Positions 4,792-6,331 of a DNA stretch of 6,331 nt are shown piece after piece. The DNA is from an uncultured Spirochaetales bacterium. GTDB taxonomy: Bacteria; Spirochaetota; Spirochaetia; Sphaerochaetales; Sphaerochaetaceae. Location: NCBI GenBank assembly GCA_934247875.1, contig CAKQJZ010000102.1:1-6331 (forward strand). Reading direction: 5' to 3'. Within the stretch, counting starts at the first letter, position 1. The number at the start of each line of letters is the position of its first letter. Under the pieces are notes generated by a model. That model was not told the origin of the DNA. It saw only the letters and a list, made by a program, of their open reading frames with translations, and did not search any database. Made by a program: the position numbers and the translations under genes.

Positions 4792-6153
4792 TTAAATACC
4801 TTCATTAAAGAACTTCAGAAGCTCATCACCAATAGGAAGGTTGAAATTCTTGCATATGAATTTAAGTGTTGTGCCAGTAGATTTCATTTCTTTTAAGATA
4901 TCATTAACAATAGCTTTATAGTCAGTGTTAGATGAATCTTTATATTTTACATCGATATCGACAAATTCTTTTACGGCTTCGTTCTTATCAGCAATCCAAG
5001 AGTTTGCTTTTACAACAGCATCAATATATGCAGCTAAACTCTCTGGAGGATTTTCAAATACCTTACCTGCTATTTCTTTATATTTATATTCTGCTGTAGA
5101 GAAGAAGGATGAAGCAAAATACTGAACAACTCTATTTAAATCAGCAACTTCACCGCTAAGATCCTTTACCGCATTTTCGCCCTCACCTGTTGTTGGAACA
5201 AGACTTACATACATATCTACAGAACTACTATAGAGAGACATTACAGAAACCTTTTTTGCATCAATGCCTTCTTTTCCAAAAAGTTTTGTATAGATAGAAT
5301 ATAGATTTCTAATTGCTGTAGCTGTTTTATCATCTACTAATGCTCTCTCTTCACTTTTTGTAAAAGCAACAATAAGATCTTCTAAATCATCTGCAGAGAT
5401 AATTGATGTTGGGTTAACAGCCTGAATGATTGAAACTGCTTCTAGAGATGAAGAAACAAGATCTGCAGTATTAGATGAATCAATACCAGTAATGCTTCCA
5501 TCTGGATCAACAGTTGCATTATTAGCAATCTCATTTACAAGAGTTGTAACTGCACGAAGAGCAATAACATCTGCAGCACTTACTTCATGCTCTTCTTCTG
5601 AAAGAGAGTTAAGATTTTTTGCAAGAGTATCAATTGCATTAGCTGCATCTTTATTTAATCCACTAGTTTCTGGTAATGACTTAACATCATTCAAAACACT
5701 AGCAAGAACAGTTGCTGTTCCTTTAGCTGCTTCTATAGTATCAGCATCTTTTACTGGTTCTTTTAAAGTATCAATAAGATGCTGTGAACTGCCAGAATTA
5801 ACTGTAGAATCTAAGATAGAATTGATAAGATCCTTATCTTTTTCTTTATCAAATCCAGTTAGAATACTTGATACTTCTTTATCACCTAGATTAACAGTAA
5901 TTGAAACAGTTTCGTCGTTACCATCTTTGTCTTTACGTGTAAACCCTATTGAGGTGTTATTAGAAGAATCTTTTGGGCCTACCGTCTGTTTCTCTGCTTT
6001 AGTTACACTTTCCTGCGCATTCTTTGCAGCCTCAGTATTAACATAGTCTCCCATTACGTTTTGTCCCATCTTGCCCATTACGTTAGTTATCTGGTCGACA
6101 GAACATGAGAATAGTAAAAAAGAAGCTAATAGAACTATCAGTACTTTTTTCAC
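4792..6153 (-). CDS. Lipoprotein of unknown function, first gene of the envelope operon
   Basis: I do not recognise a functional domain. The 453-residue protein starts MKKVLIVLLASFLLFSC, a signal peptide with lipobox LFSC and lipidation expected at Cys17; Phe and Ser before Cys fit the relaxed spirochaete lipobox. The mature part is rich in Ala, Ser, Thr, Asp, Glu and Lys, and apart from a short polar region near 85-95 looks mainly alpha-helical, with repeated runs such as KGTATVLASVLNDVK and DAANAIDTLAKNLN that may be helical repeats. Only one other cysteine is present, near residue 434. The start is GTG at 6153, chosen because AGGAGG (6165-6160) lies six bases ahead and the signal peptide begins there. 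Its stop is 15 bp before the outer-membrane barrel gene, inside that gene's ribosome-binding stretch, so the two are almost surely co-expressed. It may be a periplasm-facing partner of the barrel; this is inference from position. Confidence 0.8.
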   Translation of the reverse strand: MKKVLIVLLASFLLFSCSVDQITNVMGKMGQNVMGDYVNTEAAKNAQESVTKAEKQTVGPKDSSNNTSIGFTRKDKDGNDETVSITVNLGDKEVSSILTGFDKEKDKDLINSILDSTVNSGSSQHLIDTLKEPVKDADTIEAAKGTATVLASVLNDVKSLPETSGLNKDAANAIDTLAKNLNSLSEEEHEVSAADVIALRAVTTLVNEIANNATVDPDGSITGIDSSNTADLVSSSLEAVSIIQAVNPTSIISADDLEDLIVAFTKSEERALVDDKTATAIRNLYSIYTKLFGKEGIDAKKVSVMSLYSSSVDMYVSLVPTTGEGENAVKDLSGEVADLNRVVQYFASSFFSTAEYKYKEIAGKVFENPPESLAAYIDAVVKANSWIADKNEAVKEFVDIDVKYKDSSNTDYKAIVNDILKEMKSTGTTLKFICKNFNLPIGDELLKFFNEGI

Positions 6154-6206
6154 TTTATTCCTCCTATATCTAAATAAATCGAAAAGTCAGACTTATCCTT
6201 TAATTT

Positions 6207-6241
6207 ATTATACTAACAAAAAAAAATAAAAAAAGTTACAA
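6207..6241 (-). promoter_or_regulatory. Promoter of the lipoprotein-porin operon with poly-T spacer
   Basis: On the minus strand a perfect -10 word TATAAT lies at 6212-6207, about 54 bases before the GTG start, leaving room for a leader with the AGGAGG ribosome site. Immediately upstream are T-runs of 9 (6226-6218) and 7 (6234-6228) bases. The only -35-like word, TTGTAA (6241-6236), is 23 bases away, too far for standard spacing, so the T-tract may act through DNA bending, or its length may set promoter strength. Confidence 0.45.
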
Positions 6242-6331
6242 AAAAAGGAATTAACTAGTCGTTACGCATGAAAACTTACCCCTAAAAAAGAATTTTGAAT
6301 AGTTTTTAAGATTTTTCTTGACTTATATATT
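6242..6331. other. Intergenic sequence at the right edge
   Basis: No gene is visible here. On the plus strand TTGACT at 6318-6323 resembles a -35 box whose -10 partner would lie beyond the window, so a divergent gene may start to the right. The rest is AT-rich with short A- and T-runs. Confidence 0.35.

Noticed and set aside
5426..6046. 206-codon open frame on the plus strand
   Set aside because: It lies wholly antisense to the lipoprotein gene, has no ribosome site, and its composition mirrors the real gene; it is a shadow frame.
1..6331. CRISPR array, tRNA or rRNA genes
   Set aside because: No regularly spaced repeats, tRNA cloverleaf with a T-loop, or rRNA-like conserved stretch was seen on either strand.

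Overview
The window looks like a chromosomal segment of a low-GC, diderm, host-associated bacterium, most likely a spirochaete of the Treponema/Spirochaetales kind. The reasons are a lipoprotein with a loose spirochaete-style lipobox directly upstream of a FadL/UPF0164-type outer-membrane beta-barrel protein, and overall gene style. The assignment is an inference; no rRNA or marker gene is present. All intact genes read with the standard bacterial code.

Layout. Positions 1-372 hold no convincing protein gene. They contain an AT-rich stretch, a structured and possibly switch-like transcript segment (about 162-271) ending in a strong Rho-independent terminator, and an AT-rich promoter region with a 15-bp palindrome before argG. 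argG (373-1602, +) is a complete argininosuccinate synthase. Four bases after its stop begins an IS200/IS605-type element (about 1603-3340). It has divergent genes: an intact TnpB RNA-guided nuclease on the minus strand (ending inside the right-end hairpin), and on the plus strand a Y1/HUH transposase, TnpA, interrupted by one in-frame TGA that separates the HUH motif from the catalytic tyrosine. The presumed omega-RNA of TnpB would run out of the element into the 3' end of argG in antisense.

Beyond the element, on the minus strand, lie three genes reading toward it: a lipoprotein of unknown function (4792-6153, GTG start), a FadL-like outer-membrane protein (3553-4776) 15 bp downstream, and a 44-codon small ORF (3380-3514) whose Shine-Dalgarno sequence lies within the hairpin that follows the porin gene. 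The small ORF has its own terminator next to the IS end. The lipoprotein and barrel protein very likely form one operon from a promoter near 6207-6212, probably making a cell-envelope pair.

The most interesting parts are the TnpA-dead but TnpB-intact element parked exactly at the argG stop codon, the unassigned structured leader upstream of argG, and the small ORF coupled to a hairpin-embedded ribosome site. I did not find a clear new multi-gene defence or metabolic system.
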